64,000 nucleotides of DNA from Vibrio breoganii (GCF_001677275.1 NZ_CP016178.1:744001-808000); one strand, 5' to 3'. Counted from the first letter of the stretch, positions 28,750-36,911 are shown. The notes: generated by a model from the letters alone, not told the origin. A program made the numbers and translations.

Positions 28750-28788
28750 GAAGAAATGGCTTATCGATCACTGCTAAGCCATTTCTTC
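28750..28788 (+). terminator. Hairpin after the ATP-grasp gene
   Basis: Perfect 14-bp stem GAAGAAATGGCTTA / TAAGCCATTTCTTC with an 11-nt loop, 11 bp after the stop. No T-run follows, so termination strength is uncertain. Confidence 0.55.
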
Positions 28789-28797
28789 GAGCTATTT

Positions 28798-29004
28798 CTA
28801 ATGTGTTTGGCCTGGGGTTCTGCCGATGACTCTTTTGTACATTCGAATAAAAGACGACGCGTTGCTGTAACCTAAATGCGCTGCTAAGTCTTCTATCTCA
28901 AACCTGCCCTTCTCCTATCTAAGATCGAACAACTCAACGTGTTTGTAATCTTGTCCAATAGAATACAAAGTTCTTGCGGTTTCAATATGACAAAGTGGTG
29001 TCAT
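28798..29004 (-). pseudogene. Remnant of an AraC-family regulator (C-terminal HTH)
   Basis: On the minus strand the last 36 codons read FEIEDLAAHLGYSNASSFIRMYKRVIGRTPGQTH in two overlapping pieces, the second helix-turn-helix of an AraC regulator, ending in TAG at 28798-28800. Upstream, another frame reads MTPLCHIETARTLYSIGQDY then KHVELFDLR before a stop, so the two parts are out of frame and most of the gene is gone. It is a decayed gene fragment, not expressed as a full regulator. Confidence 0.75.
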
Positions 29005-29039
29005 CTTGATACTTAGCTTTAGGCCTTATTTCGGTTAAG

Positions 29040-29939
29040 CTATATTGGGGTATTGTCTGGGAGCACCAATTTAATACTACTAGGGAGTACTTTTATCGTC
29101 ACATTTTGCGGTGACATTGGCTCCCCATCTAGATTCACTGGCATAGACTGTTCGGAGTGCCACTCAATCGTTTGAATACTGTGTCTATGCACAAATTGAG
29201 TATCAGAGCCTTCATGTAACTCTTGAAGCTCTTCAAGGACAGTAGGAATATCGCTAGCATTGAAACCCTCGATATAGAACAGCTCAAATACTCCGTCATC
29301 AATATACGCCTGTGGAGCCAATGGCTGCCCGCCACCAGCGGTTCTACCGTTACATACAGCGCCAACTACCACATTCGCGAGTGTCGCTTTATCATCGTGA
29401 ATGACAGTGCCAGGAAAGGGCTGAAAGTTTATCGCCTGAACTAGGCCAGATAGAGTATAAGCACCTCCTCCGAGAAAGTTCTTAAGTACAACTGGTGTCG
29501 TCGCTGTTACCTGAGCGCCAAACCCTGCCGTTGCGATATTCATGAAGTATTTTTCATTGGCTGAACCCGCATCAACCCAATAACTCTCTCCCAATACCGC
29601 CAAGTTAAGAGCATCAATAGGGTCTGACGGGATCTCACACGCTGTAGCAAAATCATTAGCCGTCCCTAAAGGCAAGACAGATAATTCTAAATGGTTAAGA
29701 TCATACTTAAGAATCGCACTGACCACTTCGTTGACTGTGCCATCTCCGCCTCCTGCGACTAGCCGCGTTACCCCTTGTTCAGCAGCCTCTCGCACCAATC
29801 GGTCAACATCACCCTCTTCCCATGTAGGGCGCACTTGAAGGTCATACCCTTTCTTTCGGAGAGCATAAACCGCCTCTCTAACGCTCTCGAGACCGGCTTT
29901 TTTTCCATTAAGTATCAATCGAATCAAAATCTTAACCAT
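29040..29939 (-). CDS. yegS: Lipid kinase YegS
   Basis: This 299-residue diacylglycerol-kinase-fold protein has the nucleotide-binding VAGGGDGTVNEVV at about residues 61-73, PLGTANDFATA, and the C-terminal lipid-binding domain with NGRTAGGGQPLAPQAYIDDGVFEL. It aligns from its first strand with E. coli YegS (LILNGK opening), so the start is sound. YegS phosphorylates phosphatidylglycerol in vitro. Directly upstream, the minus-strand leader is built from an end of the MITE at 1141/56441 and lacks an obvious Shine-Dalgarno. Confidence 0.9.
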   Translation of the reverse strand: MVKILIRLILNGKKAGLESVREAVYALRKKGYDLQVRPTWEEGDVDRLVREAAEQGVTRLVAGGGDGTVNEVVSAILKYDLNHLELSVLPLGTANDFATACEIPSDPIDALNLAVLGESYWVDAGSANEKYFMNIATAGFGAQVTATTPVVLKNFLGGGAYTLSGLVQAINFQPFPGTVIHDDKATLANVVVGAVCNGRTAGGGQPLAPQAYIDDGVFELFYIEGFNASDIPTVLEELQELHEGSDTQFVHRHSIQTIEWHSEQSMPVNLDGEPMSPQNVTIKVLPSSIKLVLPDNTPI

Positions 29940-29943
29940 TAGT

Positions 29944-29960
29944 TAGGGTCTGTTGACCCT
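29944..29960. repeat. Solo terminal repeat of the MITE-like element
   Basis: Fifteen bases identical to the outer end of the 267-bp element (TAGGGTCTGTTGACC) then divergence. It begins 5 bp upstream of the yegS start codon. No second end was found nearby. Confidence 0.6.
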
Positions 29961-30059
29961 TGTTAGCACTATTCATAATTTAGCAGGTATGACGGTAGAA
30001 AGGGAAACACTTGTGACAGCGATTGAATTAAAAGCCAAACCTTCAAAGGGCTAACAAAT

Positions 30060-30578
30060 TTAAACACGAATGTTGATTACAATCGGCAGGATGAAATACA
30101 CACTGTTGTAGAAAATATGTAGGGCTATTGAGGGATAAACGCTGTTATGTCTGTCTCGAAAATACCCGAATAACAAGGAGGGAAACAGCACGCTTAAAGC
30201 CCAGAGAGGCTGATGACTGATGAAGTGAAGCGCTGTAAACAACAAGGAGCAGCATAGGTTAGCTAAGGTAAAGCCAAATAGATGGCGAGAGCCCCAATCT
30301 AATCGCAATAATCTCCCCTGCATTACGCCTCGAAACAACAACTCTTCAAGTAAAGGAGACACAACTACCAACATCATCAATGTCTGCCATGCTTGCTGTG
30401 GCTGTGAGATAGGGGCTAGACTAGAAAGTAGTAGCAAGCCAATGGCGAACCCAAACAGGCACGCAACTTTAAATATTCGGTCTGACGCCCATTTGCTATC
30501 GCCTCGCAATGCAAATTCATCGAGCAAACCTATAAGCTCAGATTTTGGATAGTGCATGAGGGCATATTCTCCCGTCAT
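30060..30578 (-). CDS. CPBP-family (glutamic-type) intramembrane protease, probable JDVT-CTERM sorting protease
   Basis: This 172-residue membrane protein has four or so helices and the Abi/CPBP motifs: EELLFR at residues 78-83, HF at 118-119, and H154...N158 in IALHIFYN. Such proteases cleave within membranes using the glutamate pair. It follows, in the same direction, the gene for a protein with a C-terminal GGGGC signal, which suggests it processes that one substrate, as the MrtJ-type protease does in JDVT-CTERM systems (family recalled, not searched). An alternative ATG seven codons in, at 30557, has a better GGGAGA site. The role is inferred from pairing. Confidence 0.78.
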   Translation of the reverse strand: MTGEYALMHYPKSELIGLLDEFALRGDSKWASDRIFKVACLFGFAIGLLLLSSLAPISQPQQAWQTLMMLVVVSPLLEELLFRGVMQGRLLRLDWGSRHLFGFTLANLCCSLLFTALHFISHQPLWALSVLFPSLLFGYFRDRHNSVYPSIALHIFYNSVYFILPIVINIRV

Positions 30579-30582
30579 ATAT

Positions 30583-30617
30583 CAAAAAGGCCGACATCCG
30601 TTATCAGTGATGTCGGC
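30583..30617 (-). terminator. Attenuator-like terminator between sorting target and protease genes
   Basis: Minus-strand stem GCCGACATC / GATGTCGGC with a 10-nt loop, followed by CCTTTTTGA. It lies inside the apparent two-gene operon, 12 bp before the protease start. It should cut most transcripts from the target gene and leave a small read-through supply of protease. Confidence 0.7.
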
Positions 30618-30645
30618 TCAGTCAATTTCTAATTCTAGCAATCCA

Positions 30646-32403
30646 TTAATCGCCACGATGTTGAATCAACAACCCGCTAGCTCGTGAGCCATAGTGACGC
30701 CAGAAAATTTGGACCAGTGCAATGACAAATAGCAGTAACAAAGTTGGATCTAACCGTCCGTTCCTACTTAAAGTACAACCACCGCCGCCGTCAGTAGCCG
30801 TTAAACCTATTGCTTCAGCAAAGCCATCAACCTCGCTCTCGCTAACCACATCATCTTCTATTTCAATGGCTTCCTCAGCTTGCGTAGCCGCACCATAAGG
30901 CGGCTCATCACAACTTCCAAAGAATCCAGTGCACCACGCTGGAGGCGTTTGGTTATCCGATACAACTGGAATTACTCTCACTGTGAATGTGCCACCAGGA
31001 ATACCATTGCCTACTTTAATAATGTAGTTGATACCCAGATTTAGTACATCCTCTATATCACCCATTTCGTACAATCCGTTAGGGTTAGCCGCTAGCCAAT
31101 CTATTTCAGCTTGGTCAATGATAGGGAATCCATCGTCATAGTTTCCGCGCCAATTATCACCATCCCACCATACCATTAATGTAGCGTCTGTTTCTGGATC
31201 GTTGTCGTCATCAAAAAATACTGCCTTTGGTTGCCATTTGGATGGAAGCCACTCACCGAATGGCAACCCTTCAATAACTCCCACTGTTTCATGGTAATGG
31301 CTAGCAAGTGTTGAGGATGAATAAATTATATCTGAAGCCACAAGTTCCGGTTCACCAGTCTCAGTGTTTGGATTGTCATAGCTTGTACAGGCATCCTCAG
31401 CAGTGGATACACATCCTTGCTGCACGTCGAATCCAGCGGTACGCATATCAAAGAAGCCATTACTGGTAAAATGCTTATCCGGCGCACCAAATAATCCATG
31501 GGAGAAAGTGGCTAGACTATCGCTCTCAAAGATATCTGAACCATCATAAACTAGGTTCTCATGCCCACCTGACGCTCCCTCGCCTCTTCCCAAAGAAAGA
31601 TGGAGTCTGTCTTCAATATTGCTTTCACTGGCAGATTTGAATTCGCTTCCCCGCCCTGTGCCTATCACAAGCTTGTAGCCGCTCAAACGTCTACCTGTAT
31701 AGTTGTTGATTTTGCTGAACACTTGATAGGAACGAAGGGCTATTTGATCTTCTGCTTCAGGATCAATTGTTTCATCTTGTACGTTGAACACGAGGTCGAT
31801 GCCATGGCCGTCACCTGAATCGATATCGTCCACAGAGGCCGGAAGCATGGCAACTTTAAACCGTTTATGAGTCTGAAATGGACTAGAACAAATAACAGGT
31901 TGAGGATGCGTTGAATCTAAGAAATTAGCATCTTCGATGTCAGAGTTATCTGGACTCAAAAAAGACGAACCAATAATGCAATTCTGAGGCTTACCATGGG
32001 AAACATCAGAGTCGCCAGTGACGATTTTTATCGCATTCGGCTCTCCGACTGGCCAGTCTTTACCAGTAATGCGAGCCATAACCTGCCCTTCATCACCATT
32101 GACTGAGCTCTCAAAATAATCACCATAAGTCATCAAACTGTAGATACCAGAGTCTTCATCAAATGACCCAAACTCCAGACCATCCTCGTACCTTAAAACG
32201 ACATCAACGTTGTCTAGGTTCCAACCACCAATACAAGCGGTTAGTTCGCCAGGTACGCCACAGTCACCAATAAAGGCATCTGGTGACGTATCAACATTAG
32301 AGTTTTGTATAATCGCTGCATAGGCATTTGCAGCGAAGAGTAGACTTAAGAACGTCAAGCCCATTCCACCGTAGGTACTTCGCCTAATCCTTTCCATGTT
32401 CAT
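30646..32403 (-). CDS. Large secreted protein with C-terminal GGGGC sorting signal (JDVT-CTERM-like, choice-of-anchor F-like)
   Basis: This protein of about 585 residues is read from the ATG at 32403 (GGAG 8 nt upstream; a GTG at 32415 is the longer option). It has a signal peptide (STYGGMGLTFLSLLFAANAYA), then a beta-rich secreted domain rich in Asp and Gly. At the C-terminus is a tripartite sorting signal: GGGGC followed by DP, a hydrophobic stretch LLLLFVIALVQIFW, and a basic RH. It resembles the choice-of-anchor F proteins with JDVT-CTERM tails that I recall from vibrios. After the basic cluster there are still 15 residues (YGSRASGLLIQHRGD), unusual for such a tail. The ligand or role of the exported domain is unknown. 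Confidence 0.75.
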   Translation of the reverse strand: MNMERIRRSTYGGMGLTFLSLLFAANAYAAIIQNSNVDTSPDAFIGDCGVPGELTACIGGWNLDNVDVVLRYEDGLEFGSFDEDSGIYSLMTYGDYFESSVNGDEGQVMARITGKDWPVGEPNAIKIVTGDSDVSHGKPQNCIIGSSFLSPDNSDIEDANFLDSTHPQPVICSSPFQTHKRFKVAMLPASVDDIDSGDGHGIDLVFNVQDETIDPEAEDQIALRSYQVFSKINNYTGRRLSGYKLVIGTGRGSEFKSASESNIEDRLHLSLGRGEGASGGHENLVYDGSDIFESDSLATFSHGLFGAPDKHFTSNGFFDMRTAGFDVQQGCVSTAEDACTSYDNPNTETGEPELVASDIIYSSSTLASHYHETVGVIEGLPFGEWLPSKWQPKAVFFDDDNDPETDATLMVWWDGDNWRGNYDDGFPIIDQAEIDWLAANPNGLYEMGDIEDVLNLGINYIIKVGNGIPGGTFTVRVIPVVSDNQTPPAWCTGFFGSCDEPPYGAATQAEEAIEIEDDVVSESEVDGFAEAIGLTATDGGGGCTLSRNGRLDPTLLLLFVIALVQIFWRHYGSRASGLLIQHRGD

Positions 32404-32778
32404 AATAAGCTCCACTATCGCTAGCTAGATAATCATCCATAGTGCGTAAGGAAAGGCTCTTTATTATTCAAGATAGGAGCAACCCCATCAGGCGTTAAAT
32501 ACATTGACGACAACATCAAACTGGACTCTTACTGCTTAGCATCTAGCGATTTTTCTGCTTGTGTTAACAGTCAAGTTGAGATGAACAAATGTATTTAAGC
32601 GATTGGTATATTACCACTCCCTTATGCACCTTCACTTTAAATCTAGCAAAGGAAAATCATTACTAAAGTGCGAAAAAGGCATCGACTTCATTACCTAACC
32701 AGACCTTGATCTAACCACGCATTTTGACGAGAAAAACAACAGAATAGTCCAGCAGGTTTTTCGTTAAAGACACAAAAA
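32404..32778. other. Upstream region of the sorted protein gene
   Basis: A 375-bp AT-rich leader, read leftward into the target gene. No ORF, palindrome or recognised operator was seen. Next on the right is the terminator of the oxidoreductase gene. Confidence 0.45.
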
Positions 32779-32812
32779 ACGGCTTGTAGTGAGTAAACTA
32801 CAAGCCGTTAAT
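32775..32812 (-). terminator. Terminator of the OYE-family gene
   Basis: Stem AACGGCTTGTAG / CTACAAGCCGTT with an 8-nt loop. On the minus strand it ends in TTTTTTGTG, giving a proper T-run about 20 bp after the stop. Confidence 0.85.
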
Positions 32813-32831
32813 TTATGTCTTTATCGCGGGG

Positions 32832-33935
32832 TTATCTCTGTTTCTTTCGGCGTTTAAATACCACGCAAAAATTGCCTCGCTTCGTACGGCATTTTGAGCA
32901 GCGCTCGCAATCAACAGGGGCACGATCCCCCTCTTTCCAGCGCTTAATGAGTTGAGGCTCTGCCAGTAAAGGTCTAGAAACCGCAAAGAAGTCGATGCCA
33001 GTGTTGTTGGCTATGCTTTCAATCGCATCAAAGTCGCTTAGACCGCCGACAGTAATTACTGGTACTTTGACATCTTGGCTGATGACATGGCCGTATTCGT
33101 GAAAGTAACCCTCTTGTTGTAGGGTATAGCCGTCGAACGACTCACCGACCATCTCACTGGCTTTACCGTGAATATTGCCTGAAACAATAATGGCATCAAC
33201 GCCAAGCTGTTCTAACTTCTTACAGATAGCGCGTGTTTGTTCAAAGCTCTGCCCACCTTCAAAGAATTCGGTTGCGGTTAGCTTAATGAGAATAGGAAAG
33301 TCTTCCCCAACGAGATCGCGAGTTTTTTCATAGATCTCAACCAAGAATCGCATGCGGTTTTCTAAGCTACCGCCATACTCATCGTCACGGCGGTTGTAAT
33401 ATGGGCTCAGAAACTGGTTGATCAAGTAAGTATGAGCAGCATGAATCTCAACACCATCAAAGCCGGATTTTTTCGCTCGCAGACTCGCTTCGGCGAAGGC
33501 ATCAACGATGAGGTTAATTTCGTCTTTACTCATCGCTTTGCCAAGAGTATTGGTGCCACGCTCAGGGATCTCACTTGGGGCGAATATGACTCGCTCGCCA
33601 AGGTTGTACGTGGTCTTAGTACCACCATAAGCAATCTGTTTAACAATTTTGGCATCGTATTGATGTACAAGATCCGTTAGCTTCTTGTAGCCCTCAATAA
33701 ACGAATCATTGTAGATACCCATCATTCCAGCATTTGGCTTTTCGTCTTCTACGATATTCGCATAGCCAGTTACGATAAGGCCAACATCACCTTTAGCCAA
33801 TTCTTCATAGATGTCATACAGCTTTTCAGTCATATAACCTTCTTCTGTGGCCATATTTTCCCAGGTTGCACTTCGTATAAAACGATTTTTTAGGGTCATG
33901 TTGCCAATTTGGGCTGGTGAAAACAAAATGCTCAA
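32832..33935 (-). CDS. NADH:flavin oxidoreductase, Old Yellow Enzyme family
   Basis: This 367-residue TIM-barrel flavoprotein carries OYE signatures: FSPAQIGNMTLKNRFIRSATWENMATEEGYMTE, VEIHAAHTYLINQFLSPYYNRRDDEYGGSLENRMRF, LIKLTATEFFEGGQS and a DFFAVSRPLLAEPQL phosphate-binding end. It would reduce an enone or dienoyl-type substrate with NAD(P)H via FMN. After the barrel is a short Cys cluster (C-x2-C-x2-C-x7-C in DCERCSKCRTKRGNFC), like the 4Fe-4S site of dienoyl-CoA reductases, but the downstream FAD domain is absent. Confidence 0.88.
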   Translation of the reverse strand: MSILFSPAQIGNMTLKNRFIRSATWENMATEEGYMTEKLYDIYEELAKGDVGLIVTGYANIVEDEKPNAGMMGIYNDSFIEGYKKLTDLVHQYDAKIVKQIAYGGTKTTYNLGERVIFAPSEIPERGTNTLGKAMSKDEINLIVDAFAEASLRAKKSGFDGVEIHAAHTYLINQFLSPYYNRRDDEYGGSLENRMRFLVEIYEKTRDLVGEDFPILIKLTATEFFEGGQSFEQTRAICKKLEQLGVDAIIVSGNIHGKASEMVGESFDGYTLQQEGYFHEYGHVISQDVKVPVITVGGLSDFDAIESIANNTGIDFFAVSRPLLAEPQLIKRWKEGDRAPVDCERCSKCRTKRGNFCVVFKRRKKQR

Positions 33936-34096
33936 GTCGAATCCTCTAATTTGAAACTGCTTTGAAGGCAGTGCTGAAAAGTGTGATCTAGATCGGATGA
34001 CTGACTTTACTGATGAATCACAAACAAAACCTTAATCTAGATTAAGTTATGCGCTGTTGGGCAAGGTTCTAAGGGCAAGTTAAAGTTGAATCATAA

Positions 34097-34130
34097 AAAA
34101 AAGGCCCATGAACGAATTCATGAGCCGTTT
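34097..34130 (-). terminator. Terminator of the DUF3297 gene
   Basis: Stem GGC-CCATGAA / TTCATG-AGCC with loop CGAA and, on the minus strand, a run of eight Ts after the stem, about 25 bp beyond the stop. Confidence 0.75.
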
Positions 34131-34149
34131 ATATTCATAAAGCAGAGCT

Positions 34150-34404
34150 TTACACGTAGTAAGCTTCTACTGTCCCTTTAAGGGTGATAAGGATCGGCTG
34201 ACCACGACGATCTAGCGCTTTAGGAGAAGGGATTTTTACCCAACCTTCACTGACGCAATATTCTTCTACATCGTTACGCTCTTTACCGTTAAGGCGAATA
34301 CCGATGCGATGGTGAAAGCACTCTTCAACATAGTGAGGGCTGCGAGGGTTACCTGAAAGGTGATCCGGAAGAGTTGGCTTTTCGTTAGTGTCGCTCATTT
34401 TCAT
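34150..34404 (-). CDS. DUF3297 family protein
   Basis: This 84-residue soluble protein matches the DUF3297 pattern almost end to end: LPDHLSGNPRSPHYVEECFHHRIGIRLNGKERNDVEEYCVSEGWVKIPSPKALDRRGQPILITLKGTVEAYY. The family is short, widespread in gammaproteobacteria and of unknown role. An ATG two codons later is an equally good start (MSDTNEKP). Monocistronic with its own terminator. Confidence 0.9.
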   Translation of the reverse strand: MKMSDTNEKPTLPDHLSGNPRSPHYVEECFHHRIGIRLNGKERNDVEEYCVSEGWVKIPSPKALDRRGQPILITLKGTVEAYYV

Positions 34405-34698
34405 GACCTGAAAAAATAATAGTGTGCGTCATTGTAGACAAAGCGAGCCTTGCGCTCAAGAAATCCTGCCCTGTCATGCGGCAACAGAGTAGTAGTTGAG
34501 CAATAACTCCCTTTATGACCATGATTAGAATGCTACAGCACCCTGTGCCTTCAAACGTATTTACCGATAGCCTTTTCAATACGCTGACAGTAAAACTACC
34601 GTCACCTAAAGCAAATCAAACACTGTCCTAACTTAACCCAACAAACCTAGCGATATCATTGCGTTATTCACGTTCCCCTTAGTTTCAAGGAAGACATT
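34405..34698. other. Intergenic region before the lipoprotein gene
   Basis: About 290 bp holding the divergent promoters of the DUF3297 gene and the lipoprotein gene at 34699. A 64-codon minus-strand frame here has no coding-like composition. Nothing else was seen. Confidence 0.4.
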
Positions 34699-35307
34699 AT
34701 GCACAAAGCAACGCTATTGCTTGGCTCTATGCTAGTTATTACTCAAGGTTGCACAAGCACTGCAATTACATCACAAGCAGATACCGCAACACCTGTTCAA
34801 TCAGAGATTCAACAACCGCAAGCATCAATTGAAACAGACTCACCACTCAATCGCTTCTCTGATGAAAAGCAGGCATGGCTTGCTAGTGAAGAGTGGAGTT
34901 ATCACGGCAATGGATTAGCCAAGAATGTAGGCTGGAACGACCAAACGCACAAAGGCGATCTCGACTACGCAGCAGGTTACAGCACTGATCCAAGCAATTG
35001 CGCAGGAGAACTCTTTGTCACTGGCGCATTTTACAGCAATAGAATCAGCGGCATCTTCAATGTGAACGGCCAAGATGTCCACTTCAAGTACGTTGATAAG
35101 GTCAATGACAACGCACGGTTATACCGCCCAAAGAACCCTGCAGGACTTGCGTTTGTATTAAGCGAATTCGGCAAGGGGAAGCCCGTTGTTATTAAGTCTG
35201 ATATTGGAATGGTCGCCACCTTCCCAAGCAATGGCTTTTCTGAGGCAAAACTGGCGATAGATGAAGAGTGTACGGCTAAGATGACCAGAGATAAAAATGC
35301 TCTATAA
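34699..35307 (+). CDS. Hypothetical lipoprotein
   Basis: This 202-residue protein has a lipoprotein signal (MHKATLLLGSMLVITQGCTS, Cys18). Then comes a Thr/Gln/Ser-rich linker to about residue 50, and a compact beta-rich domain with two cysteines (DPSNCAGELFVTG; DEECTAKM) that could pair. There is no recognised family. It is likely at the outer membrane because residue +2 is Thr. An AAGG ribosome site precedes the ATG, and a small hairpin follows its end. Confidence 0.7.
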   Translation: MHKATLLLGSMLVITQGCTSTAITSQADTATPVQSEIQQPQASIETDSPLNRFSDEKQAWLASEEWSYHGNGLAKNVGWNDQTHKGDLDYAAGYSTDPSNCAGELFVTGAFYSNRISGIFNVNGQDVHFKYVDKVNDNARLYRPKNPAGLAFVLSEFGKGKPVVIKSDIGMVATFPSNGFSEAKLAIDEECTAKMTRDKNAL

Positions 35308-35330
35308 ATAGCAAGCTGAAATTCTAAGAC

Positions 35331-35361
35331 AAAAAAATGCCCCCTAGGCAGGAGGCATTTG
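35331..35361 (+). terminator. Hairpin after the lipoprotein gene
   Basis: Stem AAATGCC / GGCATTT with inner CCTAGG pairing, preceded by an A-run on the plus strand. Reading leftward it would end in Ts. Modest terminator. Confidence 0.45.
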
Positions 35362-35857
35362 AATATTACGTTTTCTATATTCCTTATAGACAATGACAAA
35401 TCCAATCTGAAGTAGCTTTATACTTAACAAAATCATTGATTTCCTCACATTGTCCAGTTAATTATACACAATTAGTAACACTTAGGCATCAAGATATTAA
35501 CCTACCCATTATTGCATCTAGTGCCCTCTGTCTTACCCTAAATTAGTCACTGTATTTCCAAATGATGCCTAATGAATTTCTAGTCACAGAAACGCATAAA
35601 AACGCATCACTGAAAGCAGGAATGGAATTAACTTTATTCTCGGAATATTACTCACAGATCAAGAATATTTATTTTTTATCAATGCTTTATTTTTGGACAA
35701 CAAGCGATATGCCACATTAATCACCTGCCATCAATCCCCTATTCGTTATACAAAATAAGTTTCTATTTATTCATCTTATGCCGCACAGACAAAATATATA
35801 GGCTTTAGTTCCAGCACCAATTAAGAATTTTTGTGCTGGACACTAAAGGATATAGAA
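35362..35857. other. Long AT-rich porin upstream region
   Basis: About 500 bp between the lipoprotein hairpin and the porin ATG, very AT-rich and without an ORF. Such long leaders are common for regulated porins. An AAAGGA ribosome site lies at 35845-35850. I could not point to a defined promoter or operator. Confidence 0.45.
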
Positions 35858-36850
35858 ATGAAAAAATTGACTCTGACTGCTATCGCAGTTGCCTCAGCAT
35901 TCGCTGCATCAGCAAACGCTGCTGAAGTATACAAAGCAGACAACTTAGCTCTTTCTCTAGGCGGCCGTGTTGAGGCTCGTAGTGAGTTCTCTGACCAAGG
36001 TAAAGACAATAAAGTAAACCAAAAGCAACAAGAGCTTTCTCGTGCTCGTCTTAACTTTGAAGCTAAGACTCAAATCACTGAAGATGTTCATGCGCGTGGT
36101 TTTGTAGAAAAAGAATTTACCAAAGACAATACAAACGATACTCGCTACCTTTACGTTGGCGTTGGTGATGAAAATACTGAACTGCAATACGGTAAAACAG
36201 ATGGCTCTCTTGGCCTAATCACTGACTATACCGACATTCTGAATACCTACGGCTCAGAAGCATCAAGCAAATCTGCTACGGCTGACCGTGCAGATAACCA
36301 GCTACTTTATGTTGGTACTTACGGTGACTTAACAGTTAAAGCCAACGTGAATGGCGGCGGCGCGAAAGTATCGAAATCATTCTTCGATAACAATGGTGTT
36401 GAGATTCCAGCTCAAAAGATCGATGCAACCATCGATAAAGGTTACGGTGCGGCAGCAAGCTATGACTTCGGTATGCTAAAAGCAGGTGCTGGTTACGCAA
36501 AAGAAACCTATGACGGCAATGCTAAGGATAGCGACAACGTATTAGTCGGTTTAGGCGCTGATGTAACAGATGCACTGTACCTTGGTGCGCTTTACGTGAA
36601 CGGCTCTCAGTTGGGTGATGATTTCCAAGGTTACGAGCTAGCAGGCTCTTACGACTTTACTGACAAGTTAACCCTTGCATCTACGTTCACTAGCGCAAAC
36701 TTCGATTCAGAGAAAGATGATCGTAACAGCGCAACCGTAGATCTCGGTTACCAGTTCACTAACTACTTCCTAACTTATGCTGGTGTGAGCAAGAAGTTCA
36801 CCCAAGATGAAGAACTTAAAGGCATGTTAGGTGCTAAAGTTACTTTCTAA
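35858..36850 (+). CDS. Outer-membrane porin (Gram-negative trimeric type)
   Basis: This 330-residue protein begins at MKKLTLTAIAVASAFAASANAAEVYKAD, whose signal peptide is cleaved after ANA. The frame is open to 35831, but the AAAGGA site fits the ATG at 35858. The mature protein has the porin opening VYKADNLALSLGGRVEARSEF, alternating amphipathic strands with aromatic girdles, and the barrel-ending phenylalanine (GMLGAKVTF). It is shorter than classic OmpU/OmpC and probably a 16-strand general or acid/osmo-regulated porin. Its last 15 bases are repeated in tandem downstream. Confidence 0.88.
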   Translation: MKKLTLTAIAVASAFAASANAAEVYKADNLALSLGGRVEARSEFSDQGKDNKVNQKQQELSRARLNFEAKTQITEDVHARGFVEKEFTKDNTNDTRYLYVGVGDENTELQYGKTDGSLGLITDYTDILNTYGSEASSKSATADRADNQLLYVGTYGDLTVKANVNGGGAKVSKSFFDNNGVEIPAQKIDATIDKGYGAAASYDFGMLKAGAGYAKETYDGNAKDSDNVLVGLGADVTDALYLGALYVNGSQLGDDFQGYELAGSYDFTDKLTLASTFTSANFDSEKDDRNSATVDLGYQFTNYFLTYAGVSKKFTQDEELKGMLGAKVTF

Positions 36851-36911
36851 CCAAAAGTGACTTTCTAAGAAAAAAGTTACTTTCTAAGCAACAGTCACTT
36901 TCTAAGAAAAA
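36836..36911 (+). repeat. Tandem repetition of the porin 3' end
   Basis: The final bases AAAGTTACTTTCTAA of the porin gene are followed by three further near-copies (AAGTGACTTTCTAAG, AAGTTACTTTCTAAG, CAGTCACTTTCTAAG) with a period of about 20 bp. Each copy carries an in-phase-looking TTTCTAA, that is Phe-stop. Confidence 0.85.

Noticed and set aside
34385..34579. 64-codon minus-strand frame upstream of the DUF3297 gene
   Set aside because: Overlaps the DUF3297 start by 20 bp, has no ribosome site and a composition unlike nearby proteins.
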